A DNA stretch of 64,000 nucleotides from Pseudomonas helvetica. Its GTDB lineage: Bacteria > Pseudomonadota > Gammaproteobacteria > Pseudomonadales > Pseudomonadaceae. The translations under genes and the position numbers were made by a program. The stretch lies in contig NZ_CP150917.1 in assembly GCF_039908645.1 (NCBI RefSeq), positions 5,529,501 through 5,593,500 of the forward strand, read 5' to 3'. The notes under the pieces are model-generated. The model ran no database searches, was not told where the DNA came from, and saw only the letters and a list, made by a program, of their open reading frames with translations. Below, piece after piece: positions 8,591-17,478 of the stretch. The number at the start of each line of letters is the position of its first letter. Position 1 is the stretch's first letter.

Positions 8591-9556
8591 ATGCGCACGC
8601 GCTGGCTGCTGGTATTCGCTCTGTTATTCGGCAGCGCCAACCTGCTGGCTAGCGAGCATGCGGTCAAGCTCATCAGCCCTGGTCGGCTGAACATGGGCGA
8701 CTCCGAACTGGCGGTTGGCATAAGCCAGTCGTCACCGCAAATCCAGCGTGTACTGATCGTGATTCACGGGCGCTTGCGCAATGCCGAAACCTACCGCCAG
8801 AGCGCGGAAAGAGCCGCCGAGCAGGCCGGACAAAGCGCAACCACCCTGGTGATAGCGCCGCAATTTCTTAATGAAAGCGACATCGCACGCCATCAACTGC
8901 CCGACAGTCTGCTGCATTGGCGCGGTGATGACTGGATGGCCGGCGAGCCGTCCATCGGAGCGAATCCGCTGAGTTCTTATGCGGTGCTCGACAAGATTCT
9001 GCAACGCCTGAGCGATCGCCAGCAGTTTCCAACCCTGAAAGAAGTCGTCATCGCCGGCCATTCCGGTGGCGCACAAGTGGTGCAACGTTATGCACTGCTC
9101 GGCCACGATCAGCCGGCACTGCAAGCGGCGGGCGTCAGCGTGCGCTACGTGATCGCCAACCCGTCTTCGTATGCGTATTTCGATGAGCAGCGGCCGGTGC
9201 CGTTCAATGCCGCGCGTTGCCCCGGTTTCAACGACTGGAAGTACGGGCTGCTGAAAATGCCGGACTACGCCAACGGGCAAACGCCGCAGCAACTGGAGCA
9301 AGGCTACGTCCAGCGCAACATCACCTATTTGCTCGGTCAGCGAGACACCAACCCGCATCATCCGGCACTCGACAGAAGCTGCGCTGCCGAGACGCAGGGC
9401 GCGTCTCGGCTGGTTCGTGGACATCGCTACTTTGACTACCTGCAGCAGCGCCATCCCGAAGGGTTGAATCAGCATCTGATCGAAGTGCCCGGCGTCGGGC
9501 ATAACGGGGACAAGATGTTCACTTCGCCCGAGGGGCAGAAGGCCTTGTTTCAGTAG
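8591..9556 (+). CDS. Secreted alpha/beta-hydrolase-fold protein
   Basis: 321 residues with a cleavable-looking signal peptide (LLVFALLFGSANLLASE). The mature part has an early VLIVIHGRLRNAETY strand and oxyanion region, a nucleophile elbow GHSGGAQ (Ser near residue 160) and a late His in EVPGVGHNGDKM, giving a plausible Ser-His hydrolase. The substrate is unknown. It starts immediately after the metallopeptidase stop, so both are probably co-expressed envelope proteins. A REP doublet follows. Confidence 0.82.
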   Translation: MRTRWLLVFALLFGSANLLASEHAVKLISPGRLNMGDSELAVGISQSSPQIQRVLIVIHGRLRNAETYRQSAERAAEQAGQSATTLVIAPQFLNESDIARHQLPDSLLHWRGDDWMAGEPSIGANPLSSYAVLDKILQRLSDRQQFPTLKEVVIAGHSGGAQVVQRYALLGHDQPALQAAGVSVRYVIANPSSYAYFDEQRPVPFNAARCPGFNDWKYGLLKMPDYANGQTPQQLEQGYVQRNITYLLGQRDTNPHHPALDRSCAAETQGASRLVRGHRYFDYLQQRHPEGLNQHLIEVPGVGHNGDKMFTSPEGQKALFQ

Positions 9557-9567
9557 CGCCGAACAAC

Positions 9568-9695
9568 TGTGGCAAGGGAGCTTGCTCCCGCGAGTCGGTC
9601 TGCGCTCGGGCAAAGCGACCCCGAAACTGGTCGCCGCGGATTATCAGGTACAACCCATTCGCCGGTTTACGACGGGAGCAAGCTCCCTCGCCACA
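9568..9695. repeat. REPIN (GTGGCGAGGGAGCTTGCTCCCG family)
   Basis: Inverted copies at 9568-9590 and 9673-9695, each itself containing GGGAGC/GCTCCC, lie between two convergent genes. The left arm has one A for G change. Confidence 0.85.
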
Positions 9696-9704
9696 ACGGC
9701 ACTC

Positions 9705-10298
9705 TCAAACCGACAACATCTGCCGCAACGCCACACAATCCTGCGCATGCCAGTCGGCCAATTCCGGCCATGGATTCTCCGGCATATTTACCAGCACCGT
9801 CCGTGCCCCCGCCGCGCGCCCGCAATCCAGGTCGAAGCGATAATCGCCGACCATCACCAGCTCGCTCGGCGCTACGTCCCAGGCTTTGGCCAGTTTCAGC
9901 AGGCCACCCGGATGCGGTTTGGGCGGTGCTTCATCACGACCCAATACATCCTCCACCGCAAAGCAGTCAGCCAGGCCAATCGCCTCAAGCGTGACATGGG
10001 CCAGCTCGCGCGCATTGCGGGTGAGAATGCCGAGTCGATAGCCGCGCCCTGCCAGTTCACGCACCAATTCCACCGCACCGGGTGCCGGTTTGGAGCCCAG
10101 GGCCAGGTCGCGTTCATGTTCCAGCAACCAGGCGTGTTTCGTCGCGGCTTCATCAGCCGGTAGCGCCGCGAGGTGGGTGAGGATGTCGTGTTCAGCGGGA
10201 ATCGCCAGCGCCTGGCGAATCGCCACGAAATCGTGCACGGCCACAGTCAGCGTGCCGTCCATGTCGAACACCCAATGCCGCACCTCGGAGAGACTCAT
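9705..10298 (-). CDS. HAD-superfamily hydrolase, subfamily IA
   Basis: 197 residues from the ATG at 10298. Motif I is VFDMDGTL with the nucleophile Asp near residue 12, motif II is ILTRNA, and motif IV is VMVGDYRFDLDCG. The cap is helical, as in phosphoglycolate phosphatase relatives. The likely reaction is phosphate-ester hydrolysis on an unidentified small metabolite. The ATG overlaps the tesB stop as ATGA, so the two are translationally coupled. A longer in-frame ORF to 10409 overlaps tesB and is not used. Confidence 0.9.
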   Translation of the reverse strand: MSLSEVRHWVFDMDGTLTVAVHDFVAIRQALAIPAEHDILTHLAALPADEAATKHAWLLEHERDLALGSKPAPGAVELVRELAGRGYRLGILTRNARELAHVTLEAIGLADCFAVEDVLGRDEAPPKPHPGGLLKLAKAWDVAPSELVMVGDYRFDLDCGRAAGARTVLVNMPENPWPELADWHAQDCVALRQMLSV

Positions 10299-11164
10299 GC
10301 CCAATCCTTGCGATGACGAATCAGCCCTTCCTGTGTCACCGACGCCACCAGCTTGCCGGCGCGGTTGAACACACTGCCGCGTGAGAAGCCGCGAGAATTG
10401 CCGGCCCAAGGGCTGTCCATGGCGTACAGCAACCAGTCATCGGCGCGCAGGTCGGCGTGGAACCACAAGGCGTGATCGAGACTGGCGACTTGCATGTCTT
10501 TCTGCCAGACCGACTTGCCGTGCGGCAACATCGAGGTGGTCAGCAAACCGAAATCGGAGGCATAGGCCAACAGGTATTTATGCAGCGCCGGTGAGTCGGC
10601 CAACGCACCGTCGGCGCGAAACCAGACGTACTTGATCGGGTCGGCCGGTTGCGGGTTGTACGGGTCTTTCTCCGTGACCGGTCGGACTTCGATCGGCTTG
10701 GGGCACAGCAGCTTTTCGCGCATGTGCTCGGGAATCAAATGCGCGCGTTGCTGGGTGATTTCCAGCTCCGACGGCAGGTTTTCCGGGCCGACCACTTGCG
10801 GCATCGCGGTCTGGTGTTCGAAGCCTTCTTCGTCGTACTGGAACGATGCGCTGCAGGTGAAGATCGGGTTGCCCTTCTGGATCGCCGTCACGCGGCGGGT
10901 GCTGAAGCTGCCACCATCGCGCACCCGATCCACCTGATAGACAACCGGCATCCCCGCATCGCCCGGACGCAGGAAATAACCGTGCATCGAATGCACATGG
11001 CGCGCGTCTTCGACCGTCTGGCTGGCCGCGGAAAGGGACTGGCCCAATACCTGTCCGCCGAACAGCTGACGAAAACCCAGGTCCTGGCTGCGACCGCGAA
11101 ACAGGTTTTCTTCGATCGGTTCCAGGGTCAGCAAGTCGACCAGATCATCCAACACATGGCTCAT
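10295..11164 (-). CDS. tesB: Acyl-CoA thioesterase II
   Basis: 289 residues, the normal TesB length. The double hot-dog fold is recognisable from FRGRSQDLGFRQLFGGQVLGQ at the N-terminus and SLDHALWFHADLRADDWLLY in the second half, which carries the catalytic Asp; the C-terminal Ser/Gln region GSVFNRAGKLVASVTQEGL completes the active site. It hydrolyses medium- and long-chain acyl-CoA to free acid and CoA in the cytoplasm. It overlaps the downstream HAD gene by four bases. Confidence 0.95.
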   Translation of the reverse strand: MSHVLDDLVDLLTLEPIEENLFRGRSQDLGFRQLFGGQVLGQSLSAASQTVEDARHVHSMHGYFLRPGDAGMPVVYQVDRVRDGGSFSTRRVTAIQKGNPIFTCSASFQYDEEGFEHQTAMPQVVGPENLPSELEITQQRAHLIPEHMREKLLCPKPIEVRPVTEKDPYNPQPADPIKYVWFRADGALADSPALHKYLLAYASDFGLLTTSMLPHGKSVWQKDMQVASLDHALWFHADLRADDWLLYAMDSPWAGNSRGFSRGSVFNRAGKLVASVTQEGLIRHRKDWA

Positions 11165-11270
11165 TCAGACTCTCCTCACACAGAGCAATGCCGCGCAGTC
11201 TTGGCTGCGGCGGTCGATTCAGATAGTGGCCAGGGCCAACCATGAGCCCATTGTAAACATCCCCGCCAGC

Positions 11271-11840
11271 TTATCCATGCAAGGTTTCCAACCATTGTTC
11301 GCGGGTAATGCGGTACAGCACATGGCGGCGTAGCGGATGATCGACCGCCAGTTTGGGATGCTCGAAATCCGCCGCAGGGTCGTGATGCATGCCAATGGCT
11401 TGCATGACTTTCTGCGAAGGCAAGTTGGCTTCGGTGGTAAACGCCACGATTTCGTCCAGCGCCAAACGGTCAAAGCCGCAACGCAGAGCGGTCCAGGCCG
11501 CTTCACTGGCGTAACCCAGCCCCCAATGCTCACGGGCCAGACGCCAGCCGATTTCGGTCGCCGGGGTGAAAGCAGCCTCGAACCCGACCACCGCCAATCC
11601 GGTAAAACCGATGAACGCGCCGGTGTCCTTGCGCTCCAGCGCCCACAAACCGAAACCATGTTCAGCGAAATGCCCACGGATTCGCCCGATCAATGCCGCA
11701 CTTTCCAGGCGGCTCAAGGGCGCCGGAAAGTAGCGCATGACCTGTGGGTCGGCGCACATCGCCGCAAACGCCGGCAAATCCTCATCGCGCCATTGGCGCA
11801 TCAGCAGCCGCGCGCTCTCGAGTTGCAGTATCGGCTCCAT
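11271..11840 (-). CDS. GNAT N-acetyltransferase (RimJ/RimL-like)
   Basis: 189 residues beginning MEPILQLESARLLMRQW, the opening typical of RimJ/RimL-type acetyltransferases. The acetyl-CoA binding region is EIGWRLAREHWGLGYASEA. The start at 11840 is chosen over 11864 because a GGAGGGGG ribosome binding site lies 5-12 bases upstream and would otherwise be read as codons. The acceptor (protein or small amine) is unknown. Confidence 0.88.
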   Translation of the reverse strand: MEPILQLESARLLMRQWRDEDLPAFAAMCADPQVMRYFPAPLSRLESAALIGRIRGHFAEHGFGLWALERKDTGAFIGFTGLAVVGFEAAFTPATEIGWRLAREHWGLGYASEAAWTALRCGFDRLALDEIVAFTTEANLPSQKVMQAIGMHHDPAADFEHPKLAVDHPLRRHVLYRITREQWLETLHG

Positions 11841-11917
11841 CGTTCCCCCTCCGTTCCCCTGCAAACAAGTCTACATCGCTGGTAGGATCCTTCACTCATT
11901 CACTCCATGAAATCGCC

Positions 11918-12838
11918 ATGTCGCTGCCGCTGATTTACCACGAAGACTACAGCCCCGAGTTCCCGGCGGAACATCGCTTTCCCATGGACAAGTTCCGACT
12001 GCTGCGCGATCACCTGGTGGACTGTGGCCTGACCGCTGATCACCAGTTATTGCGCCCGGAAATCTGCCCCGCCGAGATTCTCGCCCTCGCCCATGACCCT
12101 GTGTATATCGAACGCTATATGAGCGGCGAGTTGTCCCGCGAAGACCAGCGGCGGCTCGGCCTGCCGTGGAACGAAGCGCTGGCGCGACGCACCGTGCGCG
12201 CGGTCGGCGGTTCATTGCTGGCCGCCGAGCAGGCGCTGGAACACGGCATGGCCTGCCATCTGGCCGGCGGCACGCATCACGCCCATTACGATCACCCGGC
12301 GGGCTTCTGCATCTTCAATGACCTGGCAGTAATCAGCCATTACCTGCTGGAAAGCGGTCGCGTCGGTCGGGTACTGATCTTCGATTGCGACGTGCATCAA
12401 GGCGATGGGACCGCACGCATACTGGAACATACCCCGGACGCGGTGACGGTTTCCCTGCATTGCGAAAAGAACTTTCCTGCACGCAAGGCCAAAAGCGATT
12501 GGGACATTGCGCTGCCCATGGGCATGGGCGACGAGGATTACCTGAAAGTCGTCGATGACGCGCTGAATTACCTGCTGCCGCTCTATCAGCCCGACCTGGT
12601 GCTGTATGACGCCGGTGTCGATGTGCATAAAGATGACGCGCTGGGCTACCTGAAACTGACCGATGAAGGCGTCGCCGCCCGCGACGAAAGCGTACTGCGC
12701 CATTGCCTGGGGCGCGATATTCCGGTGGTCGGGGTGATCGGCGGCGGCTACAGCAAGGACCGCCAGGCCCTGGCGCGACGCCACGGCATCCTCCATCACA
12801 GCGCGCAACGGGTCTGGCAGTCATCAGGTTGTCACTGA
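11918..12838 (+). CDS. Histone deacetylase-like amidohydrolase
   Basis: 306 residues from the ATG at 11918. It shows the class II HDAC/acetoin-utilisation fold: YHEDYSPEFPAEHRFPM at the N-terminus, the active-site GGTHHAHYD with paired histidines, and the zinc-binding IFDCDVHQGDG. Bacterial members remove acyl groups from small amides or protein lysines. It is divergent from the acetyltransferase gene, which raises, without proving, an acetylation/deacetylation pairing. Confidence 0.9.
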   Translation: MSLPLIYHEDYSPEFPAEHRFPMDKFRLLRDHLVDCGLTADHQLLRPEICPAEILALAHDPVYIERYMSGELSREDQRRLGLPWNEALARRTVRAVGGSLLAAEQALEHGMACHLAGGTHHAHYDHPAGFCIFNDLAVISHYLLESGRVGRVLIFDCDVHQGDGTARILEHTPDAVTVSLHCEKNFPARKAKSDWDIALPMGMGDEDYLKVVDDALNYLLPLYQPDLVLYDAGVDVHKDDALGYLKLTDEGVAARDESVLRHCLGRDIPVVGVIGGGYSKDRQALARRHGILHHSAQRVWQSSGCH

Positions 12839-12966
12839 GGTGTGGATGCTTTACCCACAATGCCTGTGGAACGGCCTGTGGATAACCTGAGCGAAAGGAC
12901 CTACAGGCCCTAGTGCGTATAGCCTGCAAGCCGTTGAGCACTTTTTAACCAGCAACACACCACTCC

Positions 12967-12993
12967 GTAGGAGCAAGGCTTGCCCGCGATGGG
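12967..12993. repeat. Single REP unit (GTAGGAGCAAGGCTTGC type)
   Basis: One arm of the family seen at 2588 and 4649, without a partner in the intergenic region before the flavoprotein gene. Confidence 0.6.
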
Positions 12994-13052
12994 TACACCT
13001 CGGTTGTCCTGCTAGAATGCGCCGCTTATTCCGCCGAACCGCAGCTCACGCC

Positions 13053-14294
13053 ATGACCCAGCCCTCTGCCAACCTCCCTCACCACGTCGCCATCATCGGC
13101 GGCGGCCCTGCCGGCCTGATGGCCGCAGAAGTGCTGAGCCAGGCCGGGGTCAAGGTCGATCTGTACGACGGCATGCCCTCGGTGGGTCGCAAATTCCTGC
13201 TGGCCGGCGTCGGCGGCATGAACATTACCCATTCCGAAGCCTACCCGGCATTTCTGGCGCGTTACGCCGAGCGCGCTCCGCACATCGCCCCGTTGCTGCG
13301 CGAATTCGGCGCCGAAGCCTTGTGCCAGTGGATTCATGGGTTGGGTATCGAAACCTTTATCGGCAGCTCTGGCCGTGTGTTTCCGACCGACATGAAAGCC
13401 GCCCCGCTACTGCGTGCCTGGCTCAAACGCCTGCGTGATGACGGCGTCGTTATCCACACCCGCCATCGTTGGCTGGGCTGGAACGCCGATGGCAGCCTGC
13501 GCATCGATAACCCTGACGGTGAGAAGGCGATCAGCGCCGATGCGCTGTTGCTGGCGCTGGGTGGCGGCAGTTGGTCGCGTTTGGGTTCGGATGGCGCCTG
13601 GATGCTGCCGCTGGAACAATGCGGAGTTGCCCTGGCGCCACTGCAACCAAGCAATTGTGGTTTCGAGGTGAAGGCCTGGAGCGAGCTGATGGTCAGCAAA
13701 TTCGCCGGAGCCCCGCTGAAAAATATCGCCATCGGCTTAAACGATGATGTACCGCGACTCGGCGAATGCGTGATCACTGCGACCGGCATCGAAGGCAGTT
13801 TGATTTACGCGTTGTCGGCGCCGATCCGCGAGACCATCAATCAAACCGGCTCGGCCACCCTTCATCTCGACCTGCTGCCCGGCAGGCCTGTGGATAAAAT
13901 CCAGTCGGCGCTCAGTAAGCCCCGCGGTTCGCGCTCCATGGCCAAACACTTGCACAGCCAGCTCGGTCTCGACGGGGTCAAGGCTGCACTGCTACGCGAA
14001 CTGACACCGGCCGAATGCTTCACTGACCCACTTTTACTGGCCAATGCGATCAAGGCCTTGCCCTTGACGCTGGTCAACACCCGCCCATTGGACGAAGCCA
14101 TCAGCAGCGCCGGTGGCGTGATGTTCGAGGCAATGAATGAAAACCTGATGCTCAAGCAGCTGCCTGGCGTGTTCTGCGCGGGGGAAATGCTCGATTGGGA
14201 AGCGCCAACGGGTGGCTATCTACTGACCGCGTGTTTCGCCAGTGGGCGAGTAGCGGGGTTGGGGATGGTGGAGTGGCTGAAACACAGAAGCTGA
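13053..14294 (+). CDS. BaiN/YhiN-type NAD(P)/FAD-dependent oxidoreductase
   Basis: 413 residues from the ATG at 13053. The FAD-binding motif AIIGGGPAGLMAAEVL opens the protein, and KFLLAGVGGMNITHSE is characteristic of the HI0933/YhiN flavoproteins; SAGGVMFEAMNE and a C-terminal GEMLDWEAPTGGYLL close the fold. The natural reaction of most members is not known. An in-frame ATG at 13017 is possible, but it falls on a TAGAAT sequence that looks like promoter DNA. The stop codon is the first triplet of a 28-bp palindrome. Confidence 0.88.
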   Translation: MTQPSANLPHHVAIIGGGPAGLMAAEVLSQAGVKVDLYDGMPSVGRKFLLAGVGGMNITHSEAYPAFLARYAERAPHIAPLLREFGAEALCQWIHGLGIETFIGSSGRVFPTDMKAAPLLRAWLKRLRDDGVVIHTRHRWLGWNADGSLRIDNPDGEKAISADALLLALGGGSWSRLGSDGAWMLPLEQCGVALAPLQPSNCGFEVKAWSELMVSKFAGAPLKNIAIGLNDDVPRLGECVITATGIEGSLIYALSAPIRETINQTGSATLHLDLLPGRPVDKIQSALSKPRGSRSMAKHLHSQLGLDGVKAALLRELTPAECFTDPLLLANAIKALPLTLVNTRPLDEAISSAGGVMFEAMNENLMLKQLPGVFCAGEMLDWEAPTGGYLLTACFASGRVAGLGMVEWLKHRS

Positions 14295-14319
14295 TCGTTC
14301 CCACGCGTGGGAACGATCA
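14292..14319. repeat. 28-bp perfect palindrome (CGTTCCCACG family)
   Basis: TGATCGTTCCCACG is followed directly by its exact reverse complement. It begins with the stop codon of the flavoprotein gene and ends 13 bases before the end of the convergent helicase gene. It could act as a two-way terminator hairpin, but there is no T-tract. Confidence 0.85.
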
Positions 14320-14331
14320 TTGTCGGGGGGC

Positions 14332-15666
14332 TTAAGGCTTACGCTTACGCGGCCCGGTATTGAACACCGGCACTTTTCGCACAGGCTTGACCGAAGGCTC
14401 CGGCGCCGAAGCATCACCGCTTTCCACCCACTTGCCGAGGTTGCGTTTGCCGCCACCGGAGACTTTGGGCTTCTTCGGCTTTTTCGGTTTCTTGACCACC
14501 TGGCCGCTGGCGTCAGTGTCCGGCACACGGTGCTCAGGCTCGAAGTCCTGCTCCATATGGCGGGTCAAGGTCTGACGCGTCAGCATCTCGATGGCCGACA
14601 GCTGATTCACTTCATCGGCACACACCAGTGAAATCGCTTCACCCGTCGCGCCTGCACGACCGGTACGACCGATACGGTGGATGTAGTCCTCGGCAACGAT
14701 CGGCAGGTCGAAGTTCACCACCAGCGGCAAGTCTTCGATATCCAGACCACGGGCCGCAACGTCGGTGGCCACCAGAATCTGCACTTCACTGGCCTTGAAA
14801 CGGTCCAGTGCGCGCTGGCGGGTGGCTTGTGGTTTATCGCCGTGGATACCGTCGGCATTCACGCTCAGGCCCTGGAGTTTTTCCACCAGCGCGTCTACGC
14901 CGTTACGGGTCTTGGCAAACACCAGCACCTGCTTCCAGCGATTCTTGCGCAGCAAGTGGATGAACAGCTCGGCCTTGCGCTTCTTGTCGACCGTGACCAC
15001 CCATTGCTTGACCGTATTGGCGGCAACGTTACGCGGGCTGACTTCGATGCTCAGCGGATCATTGAGCATTTTCCCGGCCAACTCGCGAATCGCATCGGAG
15101 AAGGTCGCCGAGAACAGCAGCGTCTGCCGCTTTTTCGGCAGCGCCTTGTAAATGTTTGCCAGTTCTTCGGAGAAACCCAGATCCAGCATGCGGTCGGCTT
15201 CGTCCAGCACCAGGGTTTGCAACTGGTTGAACTTCAGCGCGTTCTGGCGGAACAGGTCCAGCAGGCGACCAGGCGTGGCGACCAACAGGTCGACACCTTT
15301 GCGCAGCTTCATCATTTGCGGGTTGATGCTGACGCCGCCGTACACCGCGTAGGTGCTCAGCGGCAGGTTCTCGGCATACTGGCGCACGCTTTCATGAACC
15401 TGCTCGGCCAGCTCGCGGGTTGGTACCAGGATCAGCGCACGTACCGAGTTACTGGTGACTTTCGGCCCTTCCATGGCCAGCAACTGCAACAGCGGCACGG
15501 CGAAACCGGCGGTCTTGCCGGTGCCGGTCTGGGCCGCAGCCATCAGGTCGCGACCGGCCAGCACCGCTGGAATGGCTTGCGTCTGCACCGGGGTCGGGGT
15601 CTGGTAACCGAGCGTCTCAAGGGCGCGCAGCAAGGGTTCGATCAGGCCAAGAGTGGCGAAAGTCAT
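14332..15666 (-). CDS. rhlE: DEAD-box ATP-dependent RNA helicase RhlE
   Basis: 444 residues from the ATG at 15666. The Q motif (GYQTPTPVQTQAIP), Walker A (AAQTGTGKTAGFA), DEAD box (VLDEADRML), SAT (LLFSATF) and the C-terminal VATDVAARGLDI and HRIGRTGRAG motifs are all present, followed by a basic Lys/Pro-rich tail that helps RNA binding. It unwinds RNA in ribosome assembly and decay. The position matches P. aeruginosa PA3950 (RhlE1), from memory. The longer frame to 15702 includes the upstream region and is not used. Confidence 0.94.
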   Translation of the reverse strand: MTFATLGLIEPLLRALETLGYQTPTPVQTQAIPAVLAGRDLMAAAQTGTGKTAGFAVPLLQLLAMEGPKVTSNSVRALILVPTRELAEQVHESVRQYAENLPLSTYAVYGGVSINPQMMKLRKGVDLLVATPGRLLDLFRQNALKFNQLQTLVLDEADRMLDLGFSEELANIYKALPKKRQTLLFSATFSDAIRELAGKMLNDPLSIEVSPRNVAANTVKQWVVTVDKKRKAELFIHLLRKNRWKQVLVFAKTRNGVDALVEKLQGLSVNADGIHGDKPQATRQRALDRFKASEVQILVATDVAARGLDIEDLPLVVNFDLPIVAEDYIHRIGRTGRAGATGEAISLVCADEVNQLSAIEMLTRQTLTRHMEQDFEPEHRVPDTDASGQVVKKPKKPKKPKVSGGGKRNLGKWVESGDASAPEPSVKPVRKVPVFNTGPRKRKP

Positions 15667-15718
15667 GGGAATACCGTAGGAAAAATCAGCGCGAGTGTGC
15701 AATGGCGCGCAGTTTACC

Positions 15719-16645
15719 CTAATTCACACGGGATTCTGTCGGCACCAGGACCGCAGGCCGCTCAGGAGCACGTCGCCACTGCGGCAGACTGATCAGCAGC
15801 ACGGCACTGATGATCACTGCCATCGCCACAGTTTCTTCAATACCGATGCTTTCTCCGGCAAAAACGATCCCCAGCAACACCGCCACTGCCGGGTTGACGT
15901 AGGCATAACTGGTGGCCGCCGCCGGGCGGACGTTTTTCAGCAGGTACATATAGGCGTTGAAGGCGACGATCGAGCCGAACACCACCAGGTAAATCATTGC
16001 GACCCACCCCTCAAGCGGCGGCAGGCTTTCCAGGTGTTCGCCCGTCAGCGCGCTGCCGATCAACAACACCACGCCGCCGACCAGCATTTGCGCCGCACTG
16101 GACATCGCCCCCTGAGGCATTGGCAAATGTTTGCTCCACACCGAACCAAACGCCCAGGCTGCCGCCGCACCAATCAGCAGCACAGCCCCCAAAGGGCTCG
16201 ATTGCAGATTGGAGCCCAGATTGAGCATGGCGATACCGATCAGCCCCAGCACAATCCCAGCCCATTCCAGACGGGTATTACGCGTGCCCCAGAAATACCC
16301 GCAGAGCAAGGTAAACAACGGCACTGTCGCCACCGCCAAGGCCGCAACGCCAGAGGCCACGCCCGTGTGCTCGGCCATGCTGACCGCGCCGTTGCCAAAA
16401 CTGAGCAACAAAATCCCGATCAGCCCCGCCGCCTTCCACTGCGGCCAGGTCGGTGCTGGCACACCGCGCCAGCGCAGGAAGGCGTACATCAGCGTCCCGC
16501 CAACAATAAAACGAATGCCGCCCAGCATCAGCGGCGGCCAGTACTGCACGCCGATGCGGATCACCAGATAGGTCGATCCCCAGATCACGTACAGCGCGAA
16601 AAAGGCACCTATCAGCGGTAACGGGAAACGGCGTAGACCAGGCAT
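15719..16645 (-). CDS. yedA: YedA-type DMT exporter
   Basis: 308 residues with ten predicted membrane helices in two EamA repeats. The start LIGAFFALYVIWGSTYLVIR and the following PPLMLGGIRF are characteristic of E. coli YedA and relatives. It is probably an inner-membrane exporter of amino acids or drugs; the true substrate is unknown. Its ATG lies about 190 bases from the exonuclease gene, with a palindromic repeat between. Confidence 0.85.
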   Translation of the reverse strand: MPGLRRFPLPLIGAFFALYVIWGSTYLVIRIGVQYWPPLMLGGIRFIVGGTLMYAFLRWRGVPAPTWPQWKAAGLIGILLLSFGNGAVSMAEHTGVASGVAALAVATVPLFTLLCGYFWGTRNTRLEWAGIVLGLIGIAMLNLGSNLQSSPLGAVLLIGAAAAWAFGSVWSKHLPMPQGAMSSAAQMLVGGVVLLIGSALTGEHLESLPPLEGWVAMIYLVVFGSIVAFNAYMYLLKNVRPAAATSYAYVNPAVAVLLGIVFAGESIGIEETVAMAVIISAVLLISLPQWRRAPERPAVLVPTESRVN

Positions 16646-16789
16646 GGGATGCTCGAAGGCAGGACAGGAGCGTTATTTTAGAAAGCCGACAGACGGAACT
16701 TAAGTTACAAAACCCGTTTATAAGGCCGGTACACTTTTCAAAGCATCATCGCGTCACATCAAGAGCGGACGCGGAGCGTTCGGTGAGGC

Positions 16790-16843
16790 GTTCCCACGCA
16801 GGAGCGTGGGAACGATCATTCACTCCGAGTGGGAACGATCAAC
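16790..16843. repeat. CGTTCCCACG-family palindrome with an extra half copy
   Basis: GTTCCCACGC (16790-16799) and GCGTGGGAAC (16804-16813) form a hairpin with a four-base loop. A further GTGGGAACGATC copy follows, ending at the 3' end of the exonuclease gene. Confidence 0.75.
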
Positions 16844-16844
16844 C

Positions 16845-17456
16845 TTAGAAACCGCGATGGCGCTTGAGGTGCTCGTTGATCTTCGCCGCCGGCACTTTCT
16901 GCAAGCTGCACAGCAGATCATGGGACAGCTCGCGCAAACCGTGTTTCTGCCGCAGTTCTTGCGCCAAATGCGCGGTGAGGTTGGCAGCCATTTCGGCGTC
17001 GGCCATCGCCCGGTGAGCCTGACCGGTGTGGGGCAATTGGGCGAAGGTGGTGAGGGTGCCGAGTTTGTGGTTCGGCGCGGCCGGCATCAGGCGCCGGGCG
17101 AGTAACAGCGAACAGGCAAAATTCTGCAAGCGTGTGCGTTTGATTCGCCCAAGCTCAAAGTCCCAGAACTTCTGGTCGAAGGCGGCGTTGTGGGCCAGCA
17201 GCGGCGTGATACCGACGAATTCGTTGACCTCATTCATTACCTGCTCGGCCGAGGGTGCAGTGCGCAGCATGGCGTTGCTGATACCGGTCAGTTGCTCGAT
17301 GAAGGCCGGGATACGCACACCGGCGTTCATCAGGCTTTGGTAACGGTCGACAATGCGCCCCTGTTCAAGAATCACCACGGCAATTTCCGTGGCCCGGCAG
17401 CTGCTGCTCGGGGAGATTCCGGTGGTTTCAAAGTCGATGACAGCTATGCGTTCCAA
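16845..17456 (-). CDS. DEDDh 3'-5' exonuclease (DnaQ-like)
   Basis: 203 residues. Exo I is VIDFETTG (Asp8, Glu10), Exo II is LLAHNAAFDQKF and Exo III is HRAMADAEMAAN, giving a complete DEDDh active site. The family includes DNA polymerase III epsilon and RNase T; this short single-domain form acts on an unknown nucleic acid. It ends the minus-strand pair with the NYN gene, 22 bases apart, so both may serve nucleic-acid turnover. Confidence 0.9.
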   Translation of the reverse strand: MERIAVIDFETTGISPSSSCRATEIAVVILEQGRIVDRYQSLMNAGVRIPAFIEQLTGISNAMLRTAPSAEQVMNEVNEFVGITPLLAHNAAFDQKFWDFELGRIKRTRLQNFACSLLLARRLMPAAPNHKLGTLTTFAQLPHTGQAHRAMADAEMAANLTAHLAQELRQKHGLRELSHDLLCSLQKVPAAKINEHLKRHRGF

Positions 17457-17478
17457 ACCTGTTCCTTGGGTTCAATAA

